From NCBI GenBank assembly GCA_950097015.1, contig CATNEN010000038.1, positions 62,001 through 126,000 of the forward strand: 64,000 bases of DNA, written 5' to 3'. Each line of letters begins with the position of its first letter. The first letter of the stretch is position 1. Shown here piece after piece: positions 1-11,095 of the stretch. The notes beneath the pieces were generated by a model that was not told the DNA's origin, searched no databases, and saw only the letters and a program-made list of their open reading frames with translations. The stretch is from Macrostomum hystrix (Eukaryota > Platyhelminthes > Macrostomidae). A program made the position numbers and the translations under genes.

Positions 1-2
1 AA

Positions 3-68
3 GACGAGGAGGGCAACTGGATCTTCAAGCAGCCGTTGCAGTCGGGTCAGTCCACCACCGTTGCTTGA
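3..68 (+). CDS. possible terminal exon fragment of an upstream gene
   Basis: An open frame runs from the window edge and ends in TGA at 66-68, reading DEEGNWIFKQPLQSGQSTTVA. The base composition is GC-rich like the real exons in this window, and AT-rich DNA starts directly after it. No domain can be recognised in 21 residues and the other two frames are also open for a while, so this is only a candidate 3' end of a plus-strand gene lying mostly to the left. Confidence 0.3.
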   Translation, partial: DEEGNWIFKQPLQSGQSTTVA

Positions 69-861
69 CGCTGAGGATTGCTGCTACTGTGCTCACTGCT
101 CAAATAAGTAGCCAGCTGGTTGTTTCCTTGCAGTTTTTCTGTTGTTTGGATACTATTGATAATTTCCAGAACCAGATTTATATTCTGCAATCGAAATCCG
201 TAAGTTCAATCAGTTGAATGTGTCTGATTTCCCTGGATTGTATGCCTACCGATTTTTCTTCAGATTTCCTAAAAATTCAAACCATTTTTTCAAATATGTA
301 ACTTTCACCTGTATTTATAATTAACCAGGTTCTTTGCCCTGCTGGAAGTCAGTTGTTATTTAACCAGTGTCAAATCAGTTTTGTTTAAATTAGTCCTGTT
401 AATTTGCTGTACAGTATAGTGCTGGATTCAGTGTAGTCGATCAAATTCAAAAAATATTTTTTTATTAGTTGAATAACTAAATAAATTTTTGTCTTTTGAT
501 GTTTTTGCAATATATTATTTTACCCTTATTAGACTACTGACATTTTTAATCAGTAGTATTGTCTGCGAATGTTTATTTTGGAGATTTTTTATCTGAATCG
601 CGGCAATATTTATATTTTCTCTCGCTTCTCACTCTACCTTTGAGTTTGTTCATCACTTCAATTATTTTGTTCATTTGGCTGTTGATCAAAAAATGTTTAA
701 AGTTTTGCTTTATTCATTTTTCTTGATTATTTTTTGCGACAGAATTCTGTCAAAAATTAAGTAGCTACAGTGCGCGTTGTGCTATTTTTGCAACGCTGGT
801 TTAAAGAGGATAACCGATATCTCTTTCATTATATTCTTACTACTTCTGACTCAACCCCATT
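69..861. other. AT-rich intergenic, no gene seen
   Basis: AT-rich DNA with T-runs and no coding frame that resembles a protein. It may include the 3' UTR of whatever gene ends at 68. Confidence 0.5.
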
Positions 862-1300
862 ACAAGCCAATCAGATGCGCTTCGCCCTCTCACCGACCCA
901 CCCCCATAACCAGCCAATCAGATGCGCTGCGCCCTCTCACTGACCCACCCCTCATAACCAGCCAATCAGATGCGCTGCGCCCTCTCACCGACCCACCCCT
1001 ATAACCAGCCAATCAGATGCGCTGCGCCATCTCACCGACCCACCCCCATAACCAGCCAATCAGATGCGCTGCGCCATCTCACCGACCCACCCCCATAACC
1101 AGCCAATCAGATGCGCTGCGCCCTCTCACTGACCCACCCCCATAACCAGCCAATCAGATGCGCTGCGCCCTCTCACTGACCCACCCCCATAACCAGCCAA
1201 TCAGATGCGCTGCGCCCTCTCACTGACCCACCCCCATAACCAGCCAATCGGATGAACTGCGCCCTCTCACTGACCAACCCTCCTATCCAGCCAATCAGGT
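862..1300. repeat. 47-48 bp minisatellite containing CCAAT motifs
   Basis: About ten tandem copies of a roughly 47-bp unit. Each contains AGCCAATCAGATGCGCTGCG, with a CCAAT core, followed by a CCCTCTCACTGACCCACCCC-like stretch. Copies differ mainly at C/T positions (CACCGACC or CACTGACC), and the last two (about 1241 and 1287) are more diverged. The array lies upstream of GPCPD1, and the short frame through it (777-1004) is a by-product of the repeat. Confidence 0.9.
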
Positions 1301-2146
1301 AACACGGCGCCACTCCCTGTCGATCAACTGTTTCCACACAAAATAATGCACATCAAAACCACCTCAAGATTGTTACCATGACAACCTGTTTAAGATCCTA
1401 TGCTACGATTCAATGCTCTAAGAGTTGCAATAGCAATAGATCTAAAAGTGGCATTTTGTTAATTGGTTGCCCAGTCAATAAAACTGTTGATTGACATTTT
1501 TTATTTTAGTCTAACATCTCTGCTTGTGTTAGTAGATTATGCTACTTGTTTTTAGTAGTATAAGCTGTATTTTATTGCCGTATATCAAATTATATTATTT
1601 GTCACATTGACTTGTACTCGCATGACCAAGTAGTGTTGTGGAGTCTTGATTAACAGTACCCGCCTAATGCTACTGCGTCTGTGATTATTTATATTATTGA
1701 TATTATTATGATTGTTTGAGTTCAAATAAATAAACTGAATTATTTAATTATTGCATATTTTCGAGCTAAATATTCAGTTCTCTCTTTTATAATCATTTTT
1801 TGATGAAGCTTCAGCTGACCCATTCCTGAAGTTGAGTGCAGATTTACAACCAGTAGCCCAGTGGCTTTGTACAGCTGACGTCATGAGCAGAACTCAAAAT
1901 CTGATTTTTGCCGTAGATCTAAAGTAAAAACTTAACAATGCATTTTTTAAAATGGAACAAAAAACAACCGATTTCAGATCCCGCAGCTCAGCGCGTGAAT
2001 ATTGAGCAGGGCAGCTGGATCACAATGCTATTCAGATAGCGCAGCATAGGCTACTCATTGATAGATTTCTCATTGTTCTCATTGCCGTCTATTTTTGCTC
2101 GTGTCGAAGCAAAGGACCATCAATCAAACAAAGGAAACCCACTCAA
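1301..2146. other. intergenic / GPCPD1 upstream region
   Basis: AT-rich sequence with no coding similarity. It should hold the GPCPD1 promoter and 5' UTR. No convincing TATA element was identified near the start codon. Confidence 0.4.
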
Positions 2147-5100
2147 ATGACATCCTCATCCAACAGCGCAGGCAACAGCGTTTCTGTCGCATCCGCATCT
2201 GTGAAGCGCCAGCATCCGGTGCTGGTGCCGTTCCGGGTTCGAGTCCCGGCCCCCTTGCTGACCAATGGCGGCTCAGCTGGCGACATTGCCTGCTACATTG
2301 TGGGCGACTGTCAGCAGCTTGGCGCATGGAATATTGAGAAGGCCAGGTCTATGAGACTGACTGTGCGCAGCTCGGACTGGTCTGAGTTCAGCCTTGATGC
2401 CCAGATACCACTGCCTGTGTCTCAGGTGTCTTACAGGTTAGGCATCATCAACTCTGGGACATTCTTTAGTTTCCATCTCAGTTTCCACCTGAGGGGATAT
2501 TGTGTAACTCTTCAGTTTCTACTTGAGGGGATATTGTGTAACTCTTCAGTTTCCACCTGAGGGGATATTGTGTAACTCTTCAGTTTCCACCTGAGGGGAT
2601 ATTGTGTAACTCTTCAGTTTCCACCTGAGGGGATATTGTGTAACTCTTCAGTTTCCACCTGAGGGGATATTGTGTAACTCTTTAGTTTCCACCTGAAGGG
2701 GATATTGTGTAACTCTTCAGTTTCCACCTGAAGGGGATATTGTGTAACTCTTCAGTTTCCACCTGAGGGGATATTGTGTAACTCTTTAGTTTCCACCTGA
2801 AGGGGATATTGTGTAACTCTTCAGTTTCCACCTGAGGGGATATTGTGTAACTCTTCAGTTTCTACCTGAGGGGATATTGTGTAACTCTTCAGTTTCCACC
2901 TGAGGGGATATTGTGTAACTCTTCAGTTTCCACCTGAGGGGATATTGTGTAACTCTTCAGTTTCCACCTGAGGGGATATTGTGTAACTCTTCAGTTTCTA
3001 CCTGAGGGGATATTGTGTAACTCTTTAGTTTCCACCTGAGGGGATATTGTGTAACTCTTCAGTTTCCACCTGAAGGGATATTGCGTAACTCTTTAGTTTC
3101 CACCTGAAGGGGATATTTAGAAATTATTTTATTTCCATTTCTCATTATTTTTGTTGCTGAAATCGGCATGGCCAGCCCTTCCCCCAAATCCCAGATTTTT
3201 CCTCGCTCGCTGCTTGAATCCCAACGATGAAGACAGCGAAGTGACGCTCTGCATCTCGCACTGGGAGTCGTTCCGCTGTCCCCGTCGCCTGATCCTCATG
3301 GACTGCCTGACCGGGGCGGCTCAGCCGGATGTTGACGTGCCCGAGTTCGGCGTGCAGGCTGCTGCCGATGGCACCGTGAGTGCCGACTGTTCGCTGACAG
3401 CTCCGGTGCTTGACAACGGAGCAGCAACTGCTACCGACCCACTCCCGACCAACCCCCAGAGTGACCAACTGCCACCCAGCCACTCCCAGAGTGATCAACT
3501 GCCACCCAGCCACTCCCAGAGTGACCAACTGCCACCCAGCCACTCCCAGAGTGACCAACTGCCACCCAGCCACTCCCAGTGTGACCAACTGCCACCCAGC
3601 CACTCTCAGTGTGACCAACTGCTACCCAGCCACTCCCAGTGTGACCAACTGCCACCCAGTGTGACTAACTTACCTAGTGTGACTCAAAGCCCTTCAGACC
3701 CTTTGCGACCAACCCTAGTGTGACTCAAAGCCCTCCAGACCGTTTGCGACTAACCCTAGTGTGACTCAAAGCCCTCCAGACCCATTGCCGCGAACAGAGT
3801 AGACGAACAGTGTGGCTAGTCACTCCACCTATCACATCACCTCGCAGCCGCAGAGGCGCATCCAGTGGGGGTGGCTGACCGGCCAGACCCAGGTTCACCT
3901 GCACCTCATGCCGGGCTGTCTGGAGTGGTTCCGGCCGAACTACAAGCGGGCCATGCGCAATGTGCTGATGTCCTGCTGGTCGCACTCGCTGGCTGATGGC
4001 ACCGGGTCAGCCACCTATTCCGACCTCAGCAGCGGCCCGGCTGGCGCCAACAACAGCAGCGGCGGCGTCGCTTCCAGCAGCTCCGTGCCGATTCAACTAG
4101 CCGAGCTGGAGGAGTCTCTGAATGGCGACGAGTACCTGGCCGGCCGTCTGCCCGCCACCGTCTGCAGCATCGGCGACTTCGGAGCTGACGGCCTGGCCAA
4201 CCCGGACCCGGACCTAGACCCGGATGCTGACTGTCAGACCAGGGCCCAGGCTACCTACGGCGAGCTGTGCACTCCGGATAGTCACCTGGTGTTTCAGGTG
4301 AGTGCTGTCCACCGCTTGAGTAGTATAGACTGTGGCTCAGGCTGTGGAGTAGTTTGAGTCTACTCTTGAGTAGTATAGACTGGCTCAGGCTGTGGAGTAG
4401 TTTGAGTCTACTCTTGAGTAGTATAGACTGGCTCAGGCTGTGGAGTAGTTTGAGTCTACTCTTGAGTAGTATAGACTGGCTCAGGCTGTGGAGTAGTTTG
4501 AGTCTACTCTTGAGTAGTATAGACTGGCTCAGGCTGTGGAGTAGTTTGAGTCTACTCTTGAGTAGTATAGACTGGCTCAGGCTGTGGAGTAGTTTGAGTC
4601 TACTCTTGAGTAGTATAGACTGGCTCAGGCTGTGGAGTAGTTTGAGTCTACTCTTGAGTAGTATAGACTGGATCAGGCTGTTCAGTTGTTTCAGTCCACT
4701 TTTGAGTAGTATTGGCAGTAGCACATCTACTATTAAACTTCATTTTTAACTAACGACAGGTCGACACTTTTGACCTGGAGTCGACGGCGTTCGACATTGA
4801 ATTGCGCGAGCCAAACAGCCGCCGGCTGGTCGGCAGTGCCAGCCTCATGCCGCTGCGCAGTCAGGAGAGCAGGGGAGTCAAGATTCTCCAGGTGCGGCTC
4901 GGCCATTTTTGTGCTAGTTCCCGAGTTCCCTATTTGAGAAAATGGCATTTTAATAATGGATACTTGTTCCCGAGTTCCCTATTGAGGTGATGGCATTTTA
5001 ATGATGGATACTTGTTCCAGAGTTCCCTATTGAGGTGATGGTATTTTAATGATGGATACTTGTTCCAGAGTTCCCTGTTGAGGTGATGGTATTTTAATGA

Positions 5101-8100
5101 TGGATACTTGTTCCAGAGTTCCCTATTGAGGTGATGGTATTTTAATAATGGATACTTGTTCCAGAGTTCCCTATTGAGGTGATGGCATTTTAATGATGGA
5201 TACTTGTTCCAGAGTTCCCTGTTGAGGTGATGCTATTTTAATAATGGATACTTGTTCCAGAGTTCCCTATTGAGGTGATGGCATTTTAATGATGGATACT
5301 TGTTCCAGAGTTCCCTGTTGAGGTGATGGCATTTTAATAATGGATACTTGTTCCAGAGTTCCCTATTGAGGTGATGGTATTTTAATAATGGATACTTGTT
5401 CCAGAGTTCCCTATTGAGGTGATGGTATTTTAATAATGGATACTTGTTCCAGAGTTCCCTGTTGAGGTGATGGCATTTTAATGATGGATACTTGTTCCAG
5501 AGTTCCCTATTTGATATAATGGCATTTTAATAATCAGTGCTAGTTCCTGAGTTCCCTTCTAGAGATATGGAGTTCTAGTGACGGATGCTATTTCTAGAGT
5601 TCCCTATTTAAGCAACTTAGGGAACTTCTGTCACTGTAAAGGATGTTTTTTCTGGTACTTTTTTATTCTAACGCACGCTCAGATAGCACACCCGCCCTCG
5701 CCTAACGAAACTCGCACAGATCATGGTGAGCAAGCAGGGCTGTCCAGTTCTCGTGGGCACCCTGAAGCTGCAGTACCTGTTCATCACGTCGATGTCGCCG
5801 CATCTGCGCAACGACTTGTCAGTCAGCTACCGGCGGCACTGGGTCAAGCGCAAGACAATGGACGTTGGGCACAGGGGCGCCGGTAATTCACATAAAAAGA
5901 ATACGGCCATCAACACTGTGCGAGAGAACACCATCCACTCCATGAACCTGGCGGCCAGTCACGGTGCCGACTTTGTCGAGTTTGACGTCCAGTTCTCAAA
6001 GGATAATGTGAGTTTTTTACTCCACTCTTGAGTAGTTTAGGCAGTGGCTCAGTCTGTATAGTGGTTTGAGTCCACTCTTGAGTAGTATAGGCAGTGGCTC
6101 AGTCTGTTCAGTGGTTTGAGTCCACTCTTGAGTAGTATAGGCAGTGGCTCAGTCTGTTCAGTGGTTTGAGTCCACTCTTGAGTAGTATAGGCAGTGGCTC
6201 AGTCTGTTCAGTGGTTTGAGTCCACTCTTGAGTAGTATAGGCAGTGGCTCAGTCTGTTCAGTGGTTTGAGTCCACTCTTGAGTAGTATAGGCAGTGGCTC
6301 AGTCTGTTCAGTGTTTTGAGTCCACTCTTGAGTTGTATAGGCAGTGGCTCAGTCTGTACAGTGGTTTGAGTCCACTCTGGAGTTGTATAGTAAGTGGCTC
6401 AGTCTGTACAGTGGTTTGAGTCCACTCTTGAGTAGTATAGGCAGTGGCTCAGTCTGTTCAGTGTTTTGAGTCCACTCTTGAGTAGTATAGGCAGTGGCTC
6501 AGTCTGTTCAGTGTTTTGAGTCCACTCTTGAGTAGTATAGGCAGTGGCTCAGTCTGTTCAGTGTTTTGAGTCCACTTTTGAGTAGTATAGGCAGTGGCTC
6601 AGTCTGTTCAGTGTTTTGAGTCCACTCTGGAGTTGTATAGGCAGTGGCTCAGTCTGTTCAGTGGTTTGAGTCTCTCTGCTCAACCCGCAGATTCCGGTGG
6701 TGTTCCACGACTTCAACGTGGCGGTGACAATGCGGCTGAAGCAGCGCAAGCTAAAGCAGATTGAAGTGCCTGTGAAAAACTTCACAATGGACAGTTTGCA
6801 GAGCATGAAGCTGTGCTCGCTTGCTGAAATGACGGACAACGATGAGCACCTGGACACTGACGACATTGACCCGGTGGAGCTGCAGCCGTTTCCCAGCCTT
6901 CGGCAGTGCCTGGAACAGGTGAGACATAGTCTATGGCATGAACTAGGTGTGAAATACTCCATGCATGGTAATGCAATAGTACAGGTTTTGTTTTGTTGTG
7001 AAGATTATTATGAGACTGGTTGCCAGTGCCAGCAGTCAGAGACTGTCTATGGTAAAATGTCGGCACTTCGTTTAAATTTATAATGTCAAACCTCAGTTTA
7101 AGAACCATGCATAGACAGTTTTGTTAAGAACAATAGACCATGGTGGTCTATGGTTCCTAAATTAACATTTCGGCATTTCTTAAATGCCTTAGACAGCGGG
7201 GATTCTTACCTTAGACAGCGAGGATTCTTACCTTAGACAGCGAGGATTCTTACCTTAGACAGCGAGGATTCTTACCTTAGACAGCGAGGATTCTTACCTT
7301 AGACAGCGAGGATTCTTACCCAGCTTTCTCATTATCAGCAACTGTACACTCGCACTGTTACATCTGCCCCAGCTTTCTCATTATCAGCAACTGTACACTC
7401 TCACTTGCACGACAAGCCTCCAAGCCGTTCTCAAATGAATGTGGCTGCTTCGCTGCGGACAGGAGCTCAGGCGCCTTGGTTCGAGTTGCAGACGCGTTAG
7501 AGCGCGTCTAAAACGCGTCTATTACCTTCTGAAATTTTCCACTTCAGGTGAACCCGGACACCGGGTTCCTCATCGAGCTAAAGTATCCGCAGAAGGTGAA
7601 GGGCAGCCAGCTGGAGGAGAATGTTGAGCACTACTCAGAGCGCAACAAGTACGTGAACCGCATCCTCAAGGATGTGATCGAGTGCGGCGGCCTCCGGCGC
7701 ATTGTGCTGTGCACATTCGATGCGGACTGCTGCACAATGCTACAGCTGAAGCAGAACCGCTACCCGGTGCTGTTCCTCACCCAGGGCCGCTCCGAGCTTT
7801 ATCCGCCCTACGAGGATCCCAGGTGCAACTCCACACTGGCCTCCATGCGACACGCGCTGTCTCTGGGCATCCTCGGCCTCTCCGCCAATGTTGAAGAGTT
7901 TCTCAAAGACGACTCGCTGGTGTCCCGGGTGCAGCGGACCGGCCTGGTGCTGTTCCTGTGGGGCGATGGCCTGAACGACGCCTCCGTGAAGGCCCGCTTC
8001 CGCCAGCTGGGCGTTGATGCCCTCATCTACGACTACATTCACGCTGAGAAGGCCCTCGGCAGTCGGACAGTGTTTGAGCAGTCAGAAGATGAAGCTGAGT

Positions 8101-8234
8101 CCATCAGCTTTGTAGTGAACGGTAGCCGCAGTTCTTCTGCCTCTCCATTGGCTCAGCAGCATCAGCAGCAGCAGCCGCGGTCGCCGCGATCTCAGTCAAC
8201 AGCATCGACATCGTCTTCCCAGACTGGGCAGTGA
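2147..8234 (+). CDS. GPCPD1: glycerophosphocholine phosphodiesterase GPCPD1 (CBM20 + GDPD), 7 exons
   Basis: Exons: 2147-2436, 3195-3375, 3848-4297, 4760-4891, 5720-6007, 6691-6918, 7548-8234. All junctions are GT/AG with matching phases and give 751 residues (human protein about 670). Residues about 25-130 form an N-terminal starch-binding CBM20 domain (CYIVGDCQQLGAWN, then VSYR at the first junction). The GDPD barrel begins near residue 398: VGHRGAGNS carries the first catalytic His, followed by ENT, EFDV, a second His in VVFHDF, and metal-ligand Glu in IELKY; FLTQGRSELYP and LFLWGDGLND are also family hallmarks. The enzyme cleaves glycerophosphocholine to choline and glycerol 3-phosphate in the cytosol; function here is inferred from family. 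The start ATG at 2147 is the first in frame before CBM20. The C-terminal tail is Ser/Gln-rich. All six introns carry minisatellites. Confidence 0.93.
2478..3113. repeat. 34-35 bp minisatellite, GPCPD1 intron 1
   Basis: About 18 copies of a unit containing AGTTTCCACCTGAGGGGATA then TTGTGTAACTCTTC. It fills most of the 758-bp intron. Variants include TTTAGTTT for TTCAGTTT and an extra A in CTGAAGGGG, scattered between copies. Confidence 0.95.
3455..3800. repeat. 30-bp and 42-bp minisatellites, GPCPD1 intron 2
   Basis: About seven copies of a 30-bp unit (CACTCCCAGAGTGACCAACT then GCCACCCAGC) are followed from about 3660 by about three copies of a 42-bp unit starting GTGACTCAAAGCCCT. The 30-bp array is open in the frame of the upstream exon (HSQSDQLPPS repeats), but a strong phase-0 donor at 3376 (GTGAGT) and a phase-matched acceptor at 3847 place it in the intron. 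Confidence 0.9.
4316..4705. repeat. 48-bp minisatellite, GPCPD1 intron 3 (related to intron 5 array)
   Basis: About eight copies of a unit containing TTGAGTAGTATAGACTGGCT and TGGAGTAGTTTGAGTCTACT. The first copy starts 18 nt after the donor GT. The unit is clearly homologous to the 50-bp unit in intron 5. Long frames on both strands here are repeat artefacts. Confidence 0.95.
4905..5560. repeat. 48-bp minisatellite, GPCPD1 intron 4
   Basis: About 13 copies of a unit reading AGAGTTCCCTATTGAGGTGA, TGGTATTTTAATGATGGATA, CTTGTTCC. Copies vary at CTATT/CTGTT and GGTATT/GGCATT, and end copies are degenerate. It occupies most of the 828-bp intron. Confidence 0.95.
6018..6680. repeat. 50-bp minisatellite, GPCPD1 intron 5 (related to intron 3 array)
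   Basis: About 13 copies of a unit containing TTGAGTAGTATAGGCAGTGG, CTCAGTCTGTTCAGTGGTTT and GAGTCCACTC. The first copy starts 20 nt after the donor and the last runs almost into the acceptor at 6690. Confidence 0.95.
7188..7320. repeat. 22-bp minisatellite, GPCPD1 intron 6
   Basis: About six copies of TTAGACAGCGAGGATTCTTA plus CC. The array directly abuts a diverged SINE-B copy. Confidence 0.9.
7322..7520 (-). mobile_element. SINE family B, diverged copy in GPCPD1 intron 6
   Basis: The reverse strand matches other family-B copies: a head near 7500 (AACGCG, then a box-B-like segment around 7480), then the GGCTTG...GTCGTGCAA core, then the CAGCTTTCTCATTATCAGCA segment. That last segment is directly duplicated (about 7320-7345 and 7369-7394). 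The middle is partly deleted. Confidence 0.6.
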
Positions 8235-8442
8235 AGCTAACAAACAACTGCAAAATAGTCTTCAAGGTAGCATTGTCCTGGCTGGCACAAACTTGAATTA
8301 CTACTCAGAGTAGCTTACAACTGGCTCTGTTTGCCACTAACACACCTGCTAATTAGAGTGCTCATAAAATCATTTTTTTGCCATTGAACTTAACAATCAT
8401 TAATAATTTGAATAATATTAATAATTATAGTTTGTTATACCT

Positions 8443-8680
8443 GCCTTACTTGGGTCAGATGTGCAGCCGACGGCTGTTCAGTCCATGGACTGGGCGGACA
8501 CCACACCCACTCTCAAATGCGCCAGCTGATGCTGGTACCCATTTACCAGCTGGTTAAACTGAAGCATTGCAGTAAAGTGTCTTGCTATAGGACACAGATA
8601 GTTCACGTGGAGTCAGGAATCGAACCTCCGACCTTCAAGTCGTGAGTCCGACGCTCTAACCACTAGGCTACAAAGCCCCT
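8443..8680 (-). mobile_element. SINE family A (tRNA-derived), copy 1
   Basis: On the minus strand the head reads GTAGCCTAGTGGTTAGAGCG (box A region), then GGTTCGATTCCTG (box B). A body follows with TGTCC...AGACACTT, GCATTGCTTCAG and TGGGTACCAGCATCAGCTGG, and a tail containing the palindrome CAGTCCATGGACTG (8479-8492). It sits about 210 bp downstream of the GPCPD1 stop codon. Confidence 0.85.
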
Positions 8681-9170
8681 ATTAGAATAAAAAATGAGAT
8701 ATTTGCTACTCTTGTTAGTAGTCTGACACGGCTCTCAAGTTGCTCTTTAGCGGGTGTGTTTTTTTATTCCTTTGGTGTTCTTAAATTCTTAATTCTACAA
8801 TAGTCTGGCCTGAAGAGGCAGCTAGCAAGTTTTTTGTAATTTTTGCGCGCGTGTTGTTTCATACAATGAGTTTAAATGTTTTCTAAAACTTATTATTTCC
8901 TTTTCCTATTTCAAAAAGGCGTTGTCACTTCAGCTGTCACTTCCCGACTGAAATGGTTAGTTTTTTCTAGCAGTCCATTTCAGTCGGGCGAGTCGTCAAT
9001 CACGGTTGCTGACTGCTTGACTGACCGGCATTCTGCTTGCAGTTGTTCGTTTTGCTATTCTTTATTCTCTTGCCCCCCCCGCACGCCTTCTAACTTCTGC
9101 CTGAGCTTTTGTACAGGCTGCTGTGTAGACAAATAAGAACATTGAGCAATCTGAATGTGCCTAGCAACCA
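8681..9170. other. intergenic, nothing recognised
   Basis: T-rich DNA between SINE A and the next minisatellite. A frame of 86 codons (8876-9136) has no ATG context or domain that I recognise. Confidence 0.5.
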
Positions 9171-9171
9171 C

Positions 9172-9690
9172 TGCTCTGGACTCATCAGCGTCCCTTGCAA
9201 CCAGAGCTCGGTCCGGAACTCCGTCCCTAGCAACTAGAGCTCGAGCTCCAGCTGCGCCCCTAGCAACCAGAGCTCATGCTTCCGCTGAGGCCCCTAGCAA
9301 CTAGAGCTCGAGCTTCAGCTGAGTCCCTAGCAACCAAAGCTGGAGTTTCAGCTGCGTCCCTAGCAACAAGTGCTCAAGCTTCAGCTGCGTCCCTGGCAAC
9401 CAGAGCTCATGCTTCCGCTGAGGCCCCTAGCAACTAGAGCTCGAGCTTCAGCTGAGGCCCTAGCTACCAATGCTCGAGCTTTAGCTGCGTCCCTAGCAAC
9501 CAGAGCTCGAGCTTCAGCTACTTCCCTAGCAACCAGGGCTCGAGCTTCAGCTGCCCCCCCATCAACCAGCTATTTCCCTAGCAACCAGAGCTCGAGCTTC
9601 AGCTACTTCCCTAGCAACCAGAGCTCGAGCTTCAGCTACTTCCCTAGCAACCAGAGCTCGAGCTTCAGCTGCGTCCCTAGTTCAGCCCTT
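9172..9690. repeat. 33-bp minisatellite with GAGCTCGAGCTTC motif
   Basis: About 15 copies of a unit containing AGAGCTCGAGCTTCAGCTGC then GTCCCTAGCAACC. The unit length is a multiple of three, so a 144-codon frame (9370-9804) stays open with an RARASA.../SSSFSYFPSNQ pattern. I treat that frame as an artefact. Confidence 0.9.
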
Positions 9691-10295
9691 CTAGCTGGTT
9701 GTTCAATGTTCTTCCAATTTTCAACAGCCCCTTTTGCCATATTTTACTTAAATATTCCTTTTTTCTGCTGTTTATCCGTCAAAACGCCTCTGATTTGCTG
9801 CTAAAATACTTAAAAACCCCAATTAATTTTTCGTCCCACTTATGCCGTGTCGCTATTAGTACATTCAATATTGGCTTCCAAGGCCATTGTTGAATGTTGT
9901 TCATCTATTTGACAAGGTGTGGGTATTTTGTTATATTATAATTTTTCCGCTTTTTCGTTCTGTTGTGTTTTTCTCTGGCTATTTTTGTCGCACGGAATGC
10001 ACACACGAATTTCACTTTACTTTTTTTCTATCCCCAGCAGAGAAGTTTTATTTTTATATAAATATAAATTTCTACATAATTTATTAATCATCGTTTATTA
10101 GATTGGCGCCTCTGCTTGCTAGTGCTCGCCTGAACTCCAGGTGTTCACCATTTGCATTCCTGTCTGTGTTTTATTGGTGTTTTATAGCGTCTATACGAGT
10201 AATTGATGCACAGAGTTATGAGACTAAATCTTGTCATAGATATACGCCATGTTACACAAGGCCCTTCCATTCATGCCCTCACGACTCCTGTCTTA
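9691..10295. other. intergenic, nothing recognised
   Basis: AT-rich and T-rich spacer between two arrays. It has short frames without homology. Confidence 0.5.
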
Positions 10296-11095
10296 TCTCC
10301 CATTATCTCATCTCTTCCCTGTCCTATCTCCCCCTATCTAATCTCTTCCCTCTCCTATCTCCCCCTATCTAATCTCTTCCCTGTTTCTTCTCCCCCTACC
10401 TCATTTCTATCCTGTCTCATTTCTATCCTGTCTAATCTCTCTTCTGTCTCTTCTCTCTCCTGTCTCATCTCTCTCCTGTCTTATCTCTCTTCTTTCTCAT
10501 CTCTCTTCTGTCTAATCTCTCTTCTGTCTCTTCTCTCTCCTGTCTCATCTCTCTTCTGTCTAATCTCTCTTCTGTCTCTTCTCTCTCCTGTCTCATCTCT
10601 CTTCTGTCTAATCTCTCTTCTGTCTCTTCTCTCTTCTGTCTAATCTCTCTTCTGTCTCTTCTCTCTCCTGTCTCATCTCTCTTCTGTCTAATCTCTCTTC
10701 TGTCTCTTCTCTCTTCTGTCTAATCTCTCTTCTGTCTCTTCTCTCTCCTGTCTCATCTCTCTCCTGTCTTATCTCTCTTCTTTCTCATCTCTCTTCTGTC
10801 TAATCTCTCTTCTGTCTCTTCTCTCTTCTGTCTAATCTCTCTCCTGTCTCATCTCTCTTCTGTCTAATCTCTCTTCTGTCTCTTCTCTCTTCTGTCTAAT
10901 CTCTCTTCTGTCTTATCTCTCTCCTGTCTCATCTCTCTTCTGTCTAATCTCTCTTCTGTCTCTTCTCTCTTCTGTCTAATCTCTCTTCTGTCTCTTCTCT
11001 CTCCTGTCTTATCTCTATACTGTCTAATCTCTCTCCTGTCGCATCTCTATCCTGTCTCATCTCTCTCCTGTCGCATCTCTATCCTGTTTCATATC
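10296..11095. repeat. 16-bp polypyrimidine minisatellite
   Basis: About 50 copies of a 16-bp unit of the type TCTCTCTTCTGTCTAA, with CTCTTC/CTCTCC and TAA/TCA/TCT variants. The plus strand is almost pure pyrimidine for about 800 bp, broken by single G and A positions. Left-hand copies (10296-10440) are more diverged. Confidence 0.95.

Noticed and set aside
2225-2255. tRNA-like T-arm (CCGGGTTCGAGTCCCGG) in GPCPD1 exon 1
   Set aside because: Perfect T-arm, but no matching acceptor stem or D/anticodon arms upstream, and it lies inside the CBM20 coding exon.
3430-3723. HSQSDQLPPS repeat as part of the GPCPD1 protein
   Set aside because: It is in frame with exon 2, but a strong phase-0 donor at 3376 and a phase-0 acceptor at 3847 restore the conserved protein without it.
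4251-4749. Repetitive 131-157 residue frames
   Set aside because: Intronic 48-bp repeat read in both directions.
8590-8670. Functional tRNA genes (also 13590 and 57660)
   Set aside because: A and B boxes are present, but the tRNA fold is degraded and followed by a shared SINE body.
9370-9804. 144-codon Ala/Arg/Ser-rich frame
   Set aside because: 33-bp repeat artefact with no ATG context or flanking exon evidence.
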